From: Erinaceus europaeus
Taxonomy: Eukaryota > Chordata > Mammalia > Eulipotyphla > Erinaceidae
Direction: 5' to 3'
Assembly: GCF_950295315.1 (NCBI RefSeq)
Contig: NC_080172.1
Location: 114,965,735-115,029,734 of the forward strand
DNA length: 64,000 bases
Every line of letters begins with the position of its first letter. Positions within the stretch are counted from its first letter, which is position 1. Positions 63,675 through 64,000 of the stretch are shown here, piece by piece. The translations under genes were made by a program, and so were the position numbers. The notes beneath the pieces are model-generated. The model was not told the origin of the DNA. It was given only the letters and a program-made list of their open reading frames with translations, and did not search any database.

Positions 63675-63800
63675 AGCAAGTGAGGAGATGGTATCATAGT
63701 TGTACAGATGGGATTTTATGTCAGTCAGAGATCATCAAGTCCTAGGGTCAGAGACCCCCCCCCCCACCATAAATCACAACAGTGCTCTGGTTTAGATGCA
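63675..63800 (+). mobile_element. SINE D
   Basis: GTGAGGAGATGGTATCATAG head; C run at 63757-63766; CAACAGTGCTCTGGTTTAGA end. Confidence 0.75.
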
Positions 63801-63864
63801 AATAAAGTGAAAATGGCCACCTGAGGAGGCAGTGTAGTGATAGAGTGCAGAAATTGCAAGTTTG

Positions 63865-64000
63865 GGAGTCGGGCAGTAGCGCAGTGGGTTAAGCGCAGGT
63901 GAAGCACGAGGACCGGCGTTAGGATCCCGGTTCGAGCCCCCGGCTCCCCACCTGCAGGGGAAGTCCCTTCACAGGCAGTGAAGCAGGTCTGCAGGTGCCT
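63865..64000 (+). mobile_element. SINE A, cut by the window end
   Basis: Head GGGAGTCGGGCAGTAGCGCA and body to the final base. Confidence 0.92.

Larger units (their letters stand above)
47320..64000 (+). other. SPEN: SPEN intron 1 (incomplete)
   Basis: A consensus donor GTGAGC at 47320-47325 opens the intron. No continuation of RRM1 appears anywhere to the window end, so the intron is at least 16.7 kb. A large first intron is consistent with the human gene. It holds simple purine tracts, then a dense SINE mosaic on both strands. Confidence 0.85.

Noticed and set aside
1..64000. CRISPR array, phage, bacterial operon or defence system.
   Set aside because: The regularly repeated units are minisatellites and SINEs. 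The genome is vertebrate, and no prokaryotic gene organisation is present.

Overview
This is mammalian nuclear DNA, most probably from a hedgehog (Erinaceidae, likely Erinaceus). About half of it is interspersed repeat, dominated by tRNA-derived SINEs whose sequence I associate with the ERI SINEs of Erinaceus, plus L1 3' ends. The only recognisable protein-coding gene is the first coding exon of SPEN (SHARP/MINT), plus strand, ATG at 47237. No bacterial genes, operons or CRISPR arrays are present.

Layout. 1-30000: SINE/L1 mosaic with two blocks of an unclassified LINE-like repeat (385-1085, 23938-25845) and a degraded endogenous retrovirus (about 6053-9348). 30000-32145: a CpG island with promoter motifs and no recognisable gene. 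32146-34285: a minisatellite of about 36 units. 34457-34870: a GC-rich, G-run-bearing stretch with GC-shifted SINEs. 35086-36030: a GT/GA satellite with a period near 126 bp. 36225-46350: more SINE mosaic, including a repeat-poor stretch at 42625-43580. 46420-48900: the SPEN CpG island with NRF1-type sites, a GC-repeat 5' leader, exon 1, and long purine/pyrimidine tracts at the start of intron 1. 47320-64000: SPEN intron 1, again SINE mosaic; exon 2 lies beyond the window.

Repeat codes used below. A: long tRNA-type SINE, 5' end like GGGAGTCGGGCGGTAGCGCA, B-box GGTTCGAGCCCC, 3' end GGGCAACAAAAGGGAATAAA. M: extra module of about 70 bp found on some A copies (begins near GGCCTCCAGGAGCAGTGGAT). 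B: short SINE, 5' end like GTGGTCCGGGAGGTGGCGCA. C: SINE containing CACCTGGTTGAGCGCACATG and ending CTATCCAATAAATAAAGAT. D: SINE with GGGGAGACAGCATAATGGTT and CCAGAGCTGAGCAGTGCTCT. E: SINE with TGAAATAGCTCACTTG. Edges of repeats are read by eye and are good to roughly 5-15 bp unless target-site duplications (TSDs) are given.

In human and mouse FBLIM1 lies upstream of SPEN and ZBTB17 downstream (recalled, not shown here). No FBLIM1 exon was recognised, so the 46 kb upstream appears to be an intergenic interval grown by retroposition. I found no convincing undescribed biological system. The items most worth a second look are an unclassified 196-bp retroposon, an inverted duplication attached to an L1 tail, the Lys-type primer-site retrovirus, and GC-drifted SINEs next to the first CpG island.
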